A DNA stretch of 12,175 bases, taken from positions 1 through 12,175 of the forward strand of contig JAHFZE010000267.1 in assembly GCA_020854785.1 (NCBI GenBank). The letters are read 5' to 3'. Origin of the DNA: Methanomethylovorans sp. (GTDB lineage Archaea > Halobacteriota > Methanosarcinia > Methanosarcinales > Methanosarcinaceae). The position numbers were made by a program, and so were the translations under genes. Positions 1 to 7,686 of this stretch are shown piece after piece; position 1 is the first letter of the stretch, and the number at the start of each line of letters is the position of its first letter. The notes beneath the pieces were generated by a model that saw only the letters and a program-made list of their open reading frames with translations, had not been told where the DNA came from and ran no database searches.

Positions 1-816
1 AGGCCTTTCCGGCATATATTGCACCGGCACATCCACATCGAATATGTCCAGGATCATGTGTGCAAGCTCGCTTACAGTGGTGCTGAGGCCGGTACCTGCA
101 TTGAACACGTGGCCATCAGCCTCCTTGTTTTCAAGCAGGAGTATTATCATATCCACTATATCGTGAACTGAGATGAAATCCCGGGTCTGGGTACCATCCC
201 CGAAGATCACAGGACTTTGATCTGCCCTGGCCTTATCAATAAAACGCGATATCACGCCGGAATACGGGTTTGTCGGATCCTGTCTGGGACTGTAGATATT
301 GAATGGGCGGATGCAGCAGGAAGGTAGGCCGAAGGCCTTATGGTACATCATACAATATTTTTCTCCGCTCAGTTTGCTGACACCATAAGGAGAAAGAGGG
401 TCCTGAGGATGGGACTCGGTGATCGGTGTATAGAGGGGATCTCCGTATACAGCTGCAGAACTTATGTATATGAACTTGGATATTGCAGAACTGCGGGCTG
501 CTTCCAGCAGATTAAGGGTGCCAAATACGTTGTTCTGCGCATCGGAAAGTGGGTCTTCCATAGAGGCTGTCACACTGATCTGGGCTGCAGTATGAATGAT
601 AACGTCGTTCTGTTTAACAAGGTCTGCAGCTATCCTATCCCGAATATCACCTTTTATTATACTGACTCCCTCAGGTACAGCTTCCCGTGTGGCAGATGTA
701 AAATTATCCAGCACTGTGACCTTCGCTTTTTCGTGAAGTGCGTCCACAATATAACTGCCCACTTGCCCTAATCCACCGGTGATGAGTACTCTTTGCATGT
801 TACTTTGAGTAGACAT
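1..816 (-). CDS. NAD-dependent nucleotide-sugar epimerase/dehydratase, C-terminus cut by window edge
   Basis: Extended short-chain dehydrogenase (GalE/RmlB-like family), cytosolic, expected to epimerise or dehydrate a nucleotide-sugar for surface glycan synthesis. Seen: 272 codons open to the window edge. The Rossmann NAD motif TGGLGQVG lies at residues 13-20, the acidic residue ending beta-2 is D37, GDIRD is at 56-60, the catalytic pair Y144/K148 sits in YGVSK with S119/S120 upstream, and RDFISVHD is at 212-219. Family members are about 300-330 residues, so some 40 are missing. Two starts are possible: ATG at 816 or ATG at 798 (MQRVLITGG, the more usual family beginning). Neither has a clear ribosome binding site. 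A TATA-like sequence at 824-831 would start transcription near 803 and so favour 798; another at 874-881 would fit 816. Substrate cannot be named from this sequence. Family assignment is sure; specificity is not. Confidence 0.93.
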   Translation of the reverse strand, partial: MSTQSNMQRVLITGGLGQVGSYIVDALHEKAKVTVLDNFTSATREAVPEGVSIIKGDIRDRIAADLVKQNDVIIHTAAQISVTASMEDPLSDAQNNVFGTLNLLEAARSSAISKFIYISSAAVYGDPLYTPITESHPQDPLSPYGVSKLSGEKYCMMYHKAFGLPSCCIRPFNIYSPRQDPTNPYSGVISRFIDKARADQSPVIFGDGTQTRDFISVHDIVDMIILLLENKEADGHVFNAGTGLSTTVSELAHMILDIFDVDVPVQYMPERP

Positions 817-823
817 TTATGAG

Positions 824-831
824 ATATATAA
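824..831 (-). promoter_or_regulatory. TATA-like promoter element of the epimerase gene
   Basis: Read on the minus strand this is TTATATAT. Its centre is about 30 nt from the ATG at 798 and only about 12 nt from the ATG at 816. Archaeal transcription usually begins about 25 nt past the TATA centre, so this box predicts a near-leaderless message starting at the 798 ATG. A second AT-rich candidate at 874-881 would suit the 816 ATG. Confidence 0.4.
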
Positions 832-942
832 TATTCGAGAACCTATTGTCAGATCAGGATGCACTGTAAGCATCTATATATGCCCGATAGTTTTTTGGGA
901 AGATGTGGCAATGATAAAAAGATGAAAGCTGAGGAATATAAC

Positions 943-1080
943 TCAGGCTATTTGTTGTTTCTCTGAGGTGATAGAAACATTCAGACAATGTAAAGTACAA
1001 TACATACGGTCTTTGATATAACCTTCATATACATAGATAGGCGACCCACAAACAACACACTTTACTTCAACGAGTTCCAT
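943..1080 (-). CDS. Small zinc-finger-like protein, 45 residues (TRASH/treble-clef type)
   Basis: An unrecognised small gene. Seen: ATG at 1080 directly preceded by an in-frame TAA, a GGAG ribosome binding site 8 nt upstream (1089-1092), and a TGA stop at 943-945. The product has four cysteines in metal-site spacing: C8-x2-C11 (KCVVCGSP) near the start and C28-x3-C32 (YCTLHC) near the end. The C8-x19-C28-x3-C32 spacing resembles the TRASH domain, a metal-sensing or metal-carrying treble-clef found in archaeal regulators and transporters; this is inference. No DNA-binding or membrane segment is visible, so it may be a lone metal-binding protein. It has its own TATA box (1176-1187) and a leader of about 75 nt with an inverted repeat. 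The stop codon lies in a short stem (929-933 with 942-946) followed by T-rich sequence. The cysteine pattern, ribosome binding site and tight boundaries make chance unlikely. Confidence 0.7.
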   Translation of the reverse strand: MELVEVKCVVCGSPIYVYEGYIKDRMYCTLHCLNVSITSEKQQIA

Positions 1081-1121
1081 TTAATTCGCTCCGTTTTACT
1101 AAGTACCGATTCCACCTTAAC

Positions 1122-1187
1122 CGGACACAGAATCATTCTTTTCTCTTCTCTGTCCGATAAAAGGGATATCACTGCTTATATATAAAA
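1122..1187 (-). promoter_or_regulatory. Promoter and structured leader of the small zinc-finger-like gene
   Basis: On the minus strand TTTTATATATAA (1176-1187) is a good TATA box, predicting a start near 1157. Right at that point begins an imperfect inverted repeat, 1148-1156 with 1122-1130 (8 of 9 pairs, core CGGACA/TGTCCG, 17-nt spacer), which would form a hairpin at the 5' end of the leader, about 40 nt before the ribosome binding site. It could stabilise the message or be an operator. Confidence 0.4.
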
Positions 1188-1225
1188 TCATCTACAGTGG
1201 AGCATATTATTATCATCATAATGAT

Positions 1226-1394
1226 GAAAATTCGGCTCTGTAGAAAACATGCGCATCAAGTTTGAACCACTGAGTTCACAGAGGACGCAGAGAATGAGAA
1301 TCGTTATCCATCTCCGTGAACTCTGTGTACTCTGTGGTTGCATCTGACCACAGTTTAGATTGTATCATGAGGATTTCTACAGAGCCGAAAATTC
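1226..1394. mobile_element. Non-autonomous insertion element (MITE-like) with 8-bp target duplication
   Basis: Seen directly: a 153-bp element (1234-1386) with perfect 13-bp terminal inverted repeats GGCTCTGTAGAAA (1234-1246, complement at 1374-1386), flanked on both sides by the identical 8-mer GAAAATTC (1226-1233 and 1387-1394). Inside is a second inverted repeat, 1266-1293 with 1311-1338, 22 of 28 positions paired, built of a 9-nt unit resembling NNCACAGAG, so the whole element can fold back on itself. It has no room for a transposase. Known: 8-bp duplications and short ends beginning GGCxCTGT are typical of IS6 (IS26-like) elements, so an IS6-type transposase is a plausible mobiliser (inference). 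It sits about 50 bp upstream of the TATA box of the small zinc-finger-like gene. The perfect 8-bp duplication shows that this is a completed insertion, probably recent. Confidence 0.85.
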
Positions 1395-1638
1395 TGAAAC
1401 TTAAAAAGCATCTGCATCCAATCTAGAATAGTTAAGTCGCCATCCAGTTATTTTGTGGGTAATAGCAAATTTCGTTTATAGTCACGTTCAGTGTTTCAAC
1501 CAAATTTAGTAGTTTAACTCAAAAATATATTAGTATCTCTCGATCTTATTTTTTTTATTCTCTGTTTATATTTTGCATCTATATCTTTATACCAGCAGTT
1601 CCTATTATCCTCCACAAATTACAGAAAAGAGGGTAAAT
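1395..1638. other. AT-rich spacer before the M42 peptidase, with a likely promoter
   Basis: No gene is visible. The stretch is very AT-rich, especially 1505-1600. TATA-like runs occur at about 1521-1532 and 1564-1573; the latter would start transcription near 1595, leaving a leader of about 45 nt before the peptidase ATG at 1639. The part around 1428-1500 is less AT-rich and has no coding frame. I can assign it no role. Confidence 0.4.
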
Positions 1639-2694
1639 ATGGAACAACTGGTCGATTCTTTGAAGAAGTTATCCAATGCTCATGGCATCTCCGGTCATGA
1701 GGATAGTATCCGTGCCATTATGGAGTCAGGACTTAAGCCCTATGTGGACGAGCTGACCACGGATAAGATGGGCAATCTCATAGGCACAAAAAAGGGAAGC
1801 GGACCGTCGATAATGATCGCAACCCACATGGATGAGATCGGTCTTATGGTACAGTTCATTGACGATAAGGGTTTCCTGAAGTTCGTGAAGATAGGTGGCT
1901 GGTTCGACCCCACCCTGCATAGCCAGAGAGTAATAGTACACACCAAGAACGGCCCGATCCCCGGAGTTATCGGGTCCAAGCCACCTCATGTAATGAAAGA
2001 TGAGGACAGGAAAAGGCCCGTGAAGTCCGAGGACATGTTCATCGATGTAGGTGCCACAAGCCGCGAAGATGCCGAAAAGATGGGGATCACCGTGGGCACT
2101 CCTGTGTCCATGGACAGGGAAGTGGTTGCCCTTGCAAATGGTAAGATCACAGGCAAGGCTTTTGACAACCGTGCAGGCTGTGCCATACTTCTGGAAGTTA
2201 TGCGTCAACTTGCATATAAGGACATCAAAGCTACCGTGTATGCCGTGGGGACAGTACAGGAAGAGGTGGGTCTAAAAGGCGCCCGCACATCCGCCTTCAG
2301 CCTGGATCCGGATATAGCTCTTGCAGTTGACACGACAATTTCAGGCGATCATCCGGGCATTGATAAAAAGGATGCTGCAGTGGAACAGGGTAAAGGCGGT
2401 GTGATCACCGTGGCAGATGCATCAGGCCGTGGTCTTATTGCCTCTCCCAGGGTGCTTAAATGGCTGACAGAGACCGCAGACTCGAAGCGCATCCCATACC
2501 AGCTTGAAGTGGGAGATGGAGGCACCACTGATGCTACTGCCATACACCTTACAAGAGCAGGCATTCCATCCAGTGTTATAAGCGTAGTTACCCGTTATAT
2601 CCATTCTCCCGTGGAAGTGGTGGATACATCTGATGTGATGGCTTGTGTGGACCTGCTTGTAAGTTCCATCGAATCCATTGACAAATATTTCTGA
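1639..2694 (+). CDS. M42 family metallo-aminopeptidase (tetrahedral TET/FrvX type)
   Basis: Cytosolic di-metal aminopeptidase that trims short peptides released by the proteasome and other proteases; M42 enzymes form dodecameric tetrahedral shells. Seen: 351 residues, normal for the family. All expected metal ligands and catalytic residues are present: H63 and D65 in ATHMDEIG, D176 in FDNRAG, the E208/E209 pair in TVQEEVG, D231 in AVDTT and H322 in RYIHSPVE. The insertion between H63 and D176 corresponds to the oligomerising PDZ-like domain. The ATG at 1639 is chosen because GAGGG (1629-1633) lies 5 nt upstream and the product then begins as other M42 enzymes do; an in-frame ATG at 1573 would add 22 unrelated residues and has no ribosome binding site. 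It stands alone, with its own AT-rich promoter region and a terminator. Substrate preference (glutamyl, leucyl or lysyl type) cannot be told from these motifs. Confidence 0.95.
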   Translation: MEQLVDSLKKLSNAHGISGHEDSIRAIMESGLKPYVDELTTDKMGNLIGTKKGSGPSIMIATHMDEIGLMVQFIDDKGFLKFVKIGGWFDPTLHSQRVIVHTKNGPIPGVIGSKPPHVMKDEDRKRPVKSEDMFIDVGATSREDAEKMGITVGTPVSMDREVVALANGKITGKAFDNRAGCAILLEVMRQLAYKDIKATVYAVGTVQEEVGLKGARTSAFSLDPDIALAVDTTISGDHPGIDKKDAAVEQGKGGVITVADASGRGLIASPRVLKWLTETADSKRIPYQLEVGDGGTTDATAIHLTRAGIPSSVISVVTRYIHSPVEVVDTSDVMACVDLLVSSIESIDKYF

Positions 2695-2727
2695 TGCCTG
2701 TGATCTCAGGCATTTTTTGTATTTTTT
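2694..2727 (+). terminator. Hairpin plus T-run terminator of the M42 peptidase gene
   Basis: A 7-bp perfect stem, ATGCCTG (2694-2700) with CAGGCAT (2707-2713), 6-nt loop, begins on the last base of the stop codon. It is followed by TTTTTT (2713-2718) and a second T-run (2722-2727). Archaeal RNA polymerase terminates at such T-runs, with or without the hairpin. Confidence 0.75.
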
Positions 2728-2758
2728 GTTGATCTCTTCTATGAACAATCGTGATAGA

Positions 2759-2797
2759 TACATCGATATACATATATAGTATAGAGATATCGATGTA
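2759..2797 (+). promoter_or_regulatory. cimA-ilvBNC promoter: TATA box enclosed by an 11-bp perfect inverted repeat
   Basis: Arms TACATCGATAT (2759-2769) and ATATCGATGTA (2787-2797) are exact complements separated by 17 nt. The spacer holds the TATA-like CATATATAG (2771-2779). The predicted transcription start is near 2800, leaving a leader of about 48 nt to the cimA start. A dyad straddling the TATA box is where an archaeal repressor would block TBP/TFB, so this is a candidate operator for the branched-chain amino acid operon. The regulator is unknown; an Lrp-like or other winged-helix dimer would fit (inference). Confidence 0.55.
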
Positions 2798-2847
2798 GGT
2801 GCTGTTGGCTATGGCTGGCAGACTAATACCTGTGAGGGGTTTTATTA

Positions 2848-4347
2848 TTGGAAAACATCCGCTTTTTGGACACAACTCTGCGAGACGGTGAACAGACGCC
2901 CGGCGTGGCACTCACTAAAGAGGACAAACTTGCCATTGCCCGCAAGCTGGACGAGCTTGGCGTACACATTATAGAGGCCGGGTCAGCCATCACATCTGAA
3001 GGAGAAAGAGATGCCATCCGCGCAATTGCAGCCGAAGGCTTAAGTGCAGATATCTGCAGCTATTGCAGGATTATGCAGCCTGATATCGACTATGCGCTTG
3101 CATGCGACGTGGATTCTATTCATCTTGTGGCTCCCGTGTCCGATCTGCACATTAGCGTTAAGCTCAAGAAGGACAGAGCAGCAGTAATGAAGATGGCTAT
3201 AGAGACCACTGAATATGCCAGAGAACATGGGCTTATAGTAGAACTGAGCGGAGAGGATGCCTCCAGGGCAGATATGGGATTTCTGAAGTCCATATACCAG
3301 GCAGGTATCGAGGCTGGTGCAGAGAGGCTCTGTTTCTGCGACACCGTGGGTATGCTGGTACCCGAGAGGACAGAAGCAATATTCAGGGACCTGTCAGCGT
3401 CATTGAAGATACCGGTCAGTATACACTGTCATGATGATTTCGGCCTGGGCACTGCAAATACGGTAGCTGCCCTCAGGACAGGTGCAGGGGAAGCGCATGT
3501 GACCATTAACGGGATAGGGGAAAGAGCAGGCAATACTTCCCTTGAAGAAGTGGTAATGATCCTTGAATGGCTGTACAAATATGACACAGGTATCAAGACA
3601 AATGAACTTTTCAAGACCTCAAGGCTGGTAAGCCGCCTTACAGGCATACCCGTGGCTCCCAACAAATCCCTTGTAGGAGGCAACGCTTTCTCTCATGAGG
3701 CGGGTATCCATGTGCATGGTCTTTTGGCAGACACGTCCACCTACGAGCCGATAAGGCCGGAAATACTTGGGCGTGAGCGTAAGATAGTAATGGGCAAGCA
3801 TGCAGGCAAAAGCTCCGTATCCCTTGCCATTAAGGAAATGGGATATGATATCCAGGATTCCCATCTTAACGAGATCCTCAAGAGAGTAAAAGAGCTGGGT
3901 GATTTTGGAAAGCATGTTACTGATGCTGATCTGCAATCAATCGCCGAGACGGTACTGAACATCCAGTGCAATTCCAGGGTCAAGCTTGAAGACTTCACCG
4001 TAGTATCAGGTAACAGGGTCACGCCCACAGCTTCGGTAAAACTGAAGGTGGATGGCGAGGAGGTCGTCCAGGCTGGTATAGGCGACGGACCTGTGGATGC
4101 GACCATTCAGTGTATAAAGAAAGCAGTGGCCGGGGTAGGAGACATCCAGCTTGAGGAATACCATGTGGATGCCATTACGGGAGGTACTGATGCCCTTGTG
4201 GAAGTTCTGGTGAAACTTTCAAAGGATGGCAGGATGATCACCTCCAGAGGTACACGTACTGACATTATCATGGCTTCTGTGGAAGCGATGCTTAACGGTA
4301 TCAATCGTTTGATACAGACAGAACAGTCTGATAGAATAAAAGAGTGA
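2848..4347 (+). CDS. cimA: (R)-citramalate synthase (2-isopropylmalate synthase family)
   Basis: Condenses acetyl-CoA with pyruvate to (R)-citramalate, the entry to the threonine-independent route to 2-oxobutyrate and isoleucine. Seen: 499 residues. The HMGL-like TIM barrel (about 1-270) has DTTLRDGEQ with R12/D13, SGEDASR (134-140), metal ligands H193/H195 in HCHDDFG and NGIGERAGN (221-229). [15 protein letters not shown] marks the linker, and a LeuA-type allosteric domain (about 375-490) should bind the feedback inhibitor. [13 protein letters not shown] (42-54) matches what I recall of Methanocaldococcus citramalate synthase, whereas archaeal LeuA usually has IEAGFP here; with ilvBNC next to it, CimA is preferred. 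LeuA or AksA remain possible from sequence alone, and automatic annotation may say 2-isopropylmalate synthase. The start is TTG, chosen for GAGGGG (2834-2839) 8 nt upstream and because the family motif begins at once. First gene of the operon; its stop overlaps the ilvB GTG. Confidence 0.9.
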   Translation: MENIRFLDTTLRDGEQTPGVALTKEDKLAIARKLDELGVHIIEAGSAITSEGERDAIRAIAAEGLSADICSYCRIMQPDIDYALACDVDSIHLVAPVSDLHISVKLKKDRAAVMKMAIETTEYAREHGLIVELSGEDASRADMGFLKSIYQAGIEAGAERLCFCDTVGMLVPERTEAIFRDLSASLKIPVSIHCHDDFGLGTANTVAALRTGAGEAHVTINGIGERAGNTSLEEVVMILEWLYKYDTGIKTNELFKTSRLVSRLTGIPVAPNKSLVGGNAFSHEAGIHVHGLLADTSTYEPIRPEILGRERKIVMGKHAGKSSVSLAIKEMGYDIQDSHLNEILKRVKELGDFGKHVTDADLQSIAETVLNIQCNSRVKLEDFTVVSGNRVTPTASVKLKVDGEEVVQAGIGDGPVDATIQCIKKAVAGVGDIQLEEYHVDAITGGTDALVEVLVKLSKDGRMITSRGTRTDIIMASVEAMLNGINRLIQTEQSDRIKE

Positions 4348-6083
4348 AAAACATAAATGTATATGAAAAGTATGACCAGCAGAGTGATCGCATGACAGGA
4401 AGAACAGAGAAGATGACAGGCGCAAGAGCCATCATCGAATGTCTGTACAGGGAAGGCGTGGATACGATATTCGGATATCCTGGAGGCCAGGTGCTTCCCA
4501 TTTATGATGCACTGTATGATTCAAAGATACGCCATGTGCTCGTACGCCATGAACAATCAGCTGCCCATGCCGCTGATGGGTATGCAAGGGCCACAGGCAA
4601 GGTGGGCGTATGTTTAGCCACATCCGGCCCCGGAGCAACTAATCTGGTCACGGGTATAGCCACTGCAAATATGGATTCTATACCCATTGTAGCTCTGACA
4701 GGCCAGGTGCCGCTGTCCATGATAGGGAACGACGCCTTCCAGGAAGCTAACATCACGGGTATAACCCTGCCTATAACAAAGCATAATTACCTTCTCCAGG
4801 ATGCTAACGATATTCCAAGGGTCATGAAGGAGGCCTTCCACATTGCATCCACTGGCAGGCCAGGACCCGTGCTTATCGATATTCCCAAGGACCTTACCAC
4901 CGAACTGATAGATTTCCATTATCCTGAAACGGTGAAGCTGCGCAGTTACAATCCTACATATGAAGGTAACATCCAGCAGATAAAGAAGGCAGCTGAAGAG
5001 ATCCTAAGGTCATACAAACCAGTGATATATGCAGGCGGCGGAGTTATCAGTGCAAACGCCAGCGAGTATCTGCGGGCACTTGCCGAAAAAGTGCAGGCTC
5101 CGGTCACCACGACGCTTACAGGCATGGGTGCTTTCCCTGTGGACCATCCGTTGTTTTTGGGAATGCTGGGGATGCATGGTACCAAATATGCCAATTATTC
5201 GATACAGGAATCAGATCTCATCATCGCTGTGGGTGCAAGGTTCGATGACAGGGTCACAGGCAAAATAAGATCTTTTGCAACCAATGCTAAGATCATACAT
5301 ATTGACGTAGATCCTGCAGAGATATCCAAGAACGTACGTGTAGATATCCCTATAGTAGGTAATGCCAGAAAGGTACTTGAAGATCTGCTCAAATATGTCG
5401 ACAAGGCTCCCACGGATGACTGGCTCCAGAGGATAGCACACTGGAAGAGATCATATCCTATGCATTATATCGGCGGCAAGGATAATATCAAGCCCCAGTA
5501 CATCATAGAACAGATCCATGAAGCTTGCAAGGATGCTATCATAGTTACCGAGGTCGGTCAGCATCAGATGTGGGCTGCTCAATATTTCAGGTTCAGTGAA
5601 CCCCGCACGTTCATATCGTCCGGAGGTCTGGGAACCATGGGATTCGGATTCCCGGCATCCATCGGGGTCAAGGTAGCCAGACCGGACAAAGTTGTTTTTG
5701 ACATCTCGGGCGATGGCTCCTTCCAGATGAGCTCTCAGGAACTTGCAACAGTTGTACAGGAGAACATCCCTGTGATCATCGCTATCTTCAATAATGGGTA
5801 TCTGGGTATGGTAAGGCAATGGCAGGAACTCTTCTTCGATAAAAGATACTCCTATACATGTATAAGGAACAGTGTTGATTTCGTAAAGCTCGCAGAGGCC
5901 TACGGCGCACTCGGGCTGCGCGTTACACAGCCTTCAGAGGTCAGGCCGGCCATAGAGCAGGCAATAGCTTCCGGAAGGCCCACGCTGATCGACTTCTGGG
6001 TGGAGTGCGAGGAGAACGTATCGCCCATGGTACCGGCAGGGGCAGCTATAAATGAGATACTGGACCTGGAGAGGAAAGCATGA
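4344..6083 (+). CDS. ilvB: Acetolactate (acetohydroxyacid) synthase, large catalytic subunit
   Basis: Thiamine-diphosphate and FAD enzyme joining two pyruvates to acetolactate (valine, leucine) or pyruvate with 2-oxobutyrate to acetohydroxybutyrate (isoleucine). Seen, numbered from the GTG: 579 residues; N-terminal TPP domain with catalytic E70 in [15 protein letters not shown]; middle domain with RFDDRVTG (299-306); C-terminal TPP domain with GDGS at 456-459 and the paired NN at 483-484. RQWQ (491-494) supplies the tryptophan of the family's herbicide site. Overlaps the cimA stop by GTGA and is followed by ilvN through ATGA, so translation is coupled. Start is uncertain: GTG 4344 has no strong ribosome binding site; ATG 4392 and ATG 4413 are in frame, and 4413 (MTGARAIIE) is where relatives usually begin. 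The first 23 residues are polar and not family-conserved, with MTG occurring twice. Function is certain. Confidence 0.96.
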   Translation: MKNINVYEKYDQQSDRMTGRTEKMTGARAIIECLYREGVDTIFGYPGGQVLPIYDALYDSKIRHVLVRHEQSAAHAADGYARATGKVGVCLATSGPGATNLVTGIATANMDSIPIVALTGQVPLSMIGNDAFQEANITGITLPITKHNYLLQDANDIPRVMKEAFHIASTGRPGPVLIDIPKDLTTELIDFHYPETVKLRSYNPTYEGNIQQIKKAAEEILRSYKPVIYAGGGVISANASEYLRALAEKVQAPVTTTLTGMGAFPVDHPLFLGMLGMHGTKYANYSIQESDLIIAVGARFDDRVTGKIRSFATNAKIIHIDVDPAEISKNVRVDIPIVGNARKVLEDLLKYVDKAPTDDWLQRIAHWKRSYPMHYIGGKDNIKPQYIIEQIHEACKDAIIVTEVGQHQMWAAQYFRFSEPRTFISSGGLGTMGFGFPASIGVKVARPDKVVFDISGDGSFQMSSQELATVVQENIPVIIAIFNNGYLGMVRQWQELFFDKRYSYTCIRNSVDFVKLAEAYGALGLRVTQPSEVRPAIEQAIASGRPTLIDFWVECEENVSPMVPAGAAINEILDLERKA

Positions 6084-6565
6084 AACATACACTTGCAGTC
6101 CTGGTGGAGAACAGGTACGGTGTACTTTCACGGGTTGCCAGCTTGTTCGCCCGCAGAGGTTATAACATAGACAGTCTGGCGGTGGGGGTCACCGAGGATC
6201 CCACGATATCCCGTATGACCATTGTTGTACGTGGCGATGACCTCGTCCTGGAACAGGTCACCAAACAGCTTAATAAATTGATCGATGTTATCAGAGTAAC
6301 AGACCTTGGATCCGAGGATACTGTGGAAAGGGAACTTGCCCTTATTAAGGTCAATGCTGACGTGAACAATCGCTCCGAGATCATGCAGATAGCAGATATC
6401 TTCAGGGCAAAGATCATCGATGTGGCAAGCAAGTCCATGGTCATAGAGGTAACAGGCGACGAGAACAAGATAAGGGCAATAGAACAGTTGCTTAAACCCT
6501 TCGGTATCAAGGAAATGGCGCGTACCGGTAAGATCGCCTTGCGCAGGGGTCCGAAGAGCGTATAA
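6080..6565 (+). CDS. ilvN: Acetolactate synthase, small regulatory subunit
   Basis: Binds the large subunit, raises its activity and carries the valine feedback site. Seen: 161 residues, the usual size of the short IlvH/IlvN type. An N-terminal ACT domain spans about 1-75, with [15 protein letters not shown] and [10 protein letters not shown]14 and N29 match the positions at which valine resistance arises in E. coli IlvH, so valine inhibition is probably retained (inference). A C-terminal ALS small-subunit domain follows from about 82, with [11 protein letters not shown] 6080 overlaps the ilvB stop as ATGA; GGAGAGG (6068-6074) lies 5 nt upstream inside ilvB. The order and overlap give stoichiometric production with IlvB. 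It could equally be called ilvH; the symbols are used interchangeably for this subunit. Confidence 0.95.
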   Translation: MKHTLAVLVENRYGVLSRVASLFARRGYNIDSLAVGVTEDPTISRMTIVVRGDDLVLEQVTKQLNKLIDVIRVTDLGSEDTVERELALIKVNADVNNRSEIMQIADIFRAKIIDVASKSMVIEVTGDENKIRAIEQLLKPFGIKEMARTGKIALRRGPKSV

Positions 6566-6589
6566 AGATGAACTTAAGAGGAAATTCAA

Positions 6590-7600
6590 ATGGCAGCAAA
6601 TATGTACTATGACAAGGATGCAGATCTCAGCATCCTGAAAGGTAAGAAGATAGCGGTGATGGGCTATGGTAGCCAGGGTCATGCTCAGGCCCAGAATCTG
6701 CATGATTCAGGACTTGAGGTGATCGTAGGTCTGCGTAAGGGCAGCAAGCGCTGGCAGCAGGCTGAAGAGGATGGCCTTAAGGTCATGACCGTCAAAGAGG
6801 CGGCCAAAGCAGCTGATGTCATCCAGATCCTCCTGCCCGACGAAACACAGTCCCAGGTCTACTATGAAGAGATAGAACCCGGACTTGAGCCAGGTAATGC
6901 TCTTGTTTTCTCTCACGGTTTTAATGTCCATTATAATCAGATCGTTCCCAGGAAGGACATCGATGTGTACATGGTAGCCCCAAAAAGCCCGGGACACCTG
7001 GTACGCAGAACCTACAAAGAAGGTCATGGTGTGCCTGGTCTTATTGCAGTCTACCAGGATGCCACAGGCATGGCAAAACAGTTAGCTCTGGCACATGCAA
7101 AAGGTGTAGGTTGCACACGGGCGGGAGTATTCGAGACCACTTTCCTTGAGGAAACGGAAACCGACCTCTTCGGCGAGCAGGTCGACCTGTGCGGTGGAGT
7201 GGCCTCTCTTATCAAAACTGCCTTTGAAGTGCTCACAGAAGCCGGTTATCAGCCAGAGATAGCATATTTCGAAACCACTCATGAACTTAAGCTCATAGTG
7301 GACCTTATCCATGAAGGCGGCCTGGAGAAGATGTGGTATTCCGTATCCAACACTGCTGAATACGGGGGAATGACCGTTGGTCCCAAGATCATCAATGAAA
7401 TGTCCAGGGAAGCAATGTACGAAGCCCTGGAGCGTATCCAGAACGGACAGTTCGCAAGGGAGTTCGTGCTTGAAGGCAAGGCCAACAGACCCGTGCTCAC
7501 AGCCATGGAACGGCAGGACCGGGAACACCCTGTGGAAGAGGTGGGCCGCAGATTGCGTGCAATGATGCCCTGGCTTAACAGTGGACTTAATGAAAAGTAA
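6590..7600 (+). CDS. ilvC: Ketol-acid reductoisomerase (class I)
   Basis: Mg-dependent enzyme that isomerises and reduces acetolactate or acetohydroxybutyrate to the dihydroxy acids, second step of the shared valine/isoleucine pathway. Seen: 336 residues, the length of the short class I form with one knotted domain. The Rossmann motif GYGSQG is at 25-30. The cofactor loop RKGSKRW (49-55) has basic and serine residues and no acidic one, which suits NADPH (inference). H109 is in SHGFN and K132 in APKSPG. Metal ligands are D192 and E196 in TDLFGEQ, with E228 and E232 in [11 protein letters not shown] 6590 has GAGGA (6578-6582) 7 nt upstream. It follows ilvN by 24 nt in the same operon and is followed by a hairpin with a T-rich tract. 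The next enzyme, dihydroxy-acid dehydratase (ilvD), and a transaminase are not in the window. Confidence 0.97.
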   Translation: MAANMYYDKDADLSILKGKKIAVMGYGSQGHAQAQNLHDSGLEVIVGLRKGSKRWQQAEEDGLKVMTVKEAAKAADVIQILLPDETQSQVYYEEIEPGLEPGNALVFSHGFNVHYNQIVPRKDIDVYMVAPKSPGHLVRRTYKEGHGVPGLIAVYQDATGMAKQLALAHAKGVGCTRAGVFETTFLEETETDLFGEQVDLCGGVASLIKTAFEVLTEAGYQPEIAYFETTHELKLIVDLIHEGGLEKMWYSVSNTAEYGGMTVGPKIINEMSREAMYEALERIQNGQFAREFVLEGKANRPVLTAMERQDREHPVEEVGRRLRAMMPWLNSGLNEK

Positions 7601-7636
7601 ATTTTCTTAAATACAATTATTTCATTTGCATACCAG

Positions 7637-7674
7637 GACGTGTCTTATATAAGATAACACGTCTTCCTCTTTTT
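7637..7674 (+). promoter_or_regulatory. Inverted repeat with embedded TATA box: ilvC terminator and/or nitroreductase promoter
   Basis: GACGTGT (7637-7643) pairs with ACACGTC (7657-7663); inside is the self-complementary CTTATATAAG (7644-7653). A T-rich tract, TCTTCCTCTTTTT, follows to 7674. Read as RNA it is a hairpin plus U-rich tail, able to end the ilv operon message. Read as DNA, the TATA box predicts a start near 7675, just before the nitroreductase ATG at 7687. Both roles may hold; the sequence alone does not decide. Confidence 0.5.
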
Positions 7675-7686
7675 GAAGTGATACAA

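Noticed and set aside
340..771. 143-codon open frame on the plus strand
   Set aside because: It lies opposite the epimerase gene, whose minus-strand frame has all family motifs; this one has no recognisable motif.
1266..1338. CRISPR-like repeats
   Set aside because: The 9-nt units are contiguous without spacers and pair with each other; this is a foldback inside an insertion element.
1573..1638. N-terminal extension of the M42 peptidase from ATG 1573
   Set aside because: The 22 added residues are unlike the family and overlap the likely promoter; ATG 1639 has a proper ribosome binding site.
2811..2889. Possible leader peptide (ATG 2811) ahead of and overlapping cimA
   Set aside because: It is not enriched in leucine, isoleucine or valine codons, has no ribosome binding site, and no alternative hairpins for attenuation are visible.
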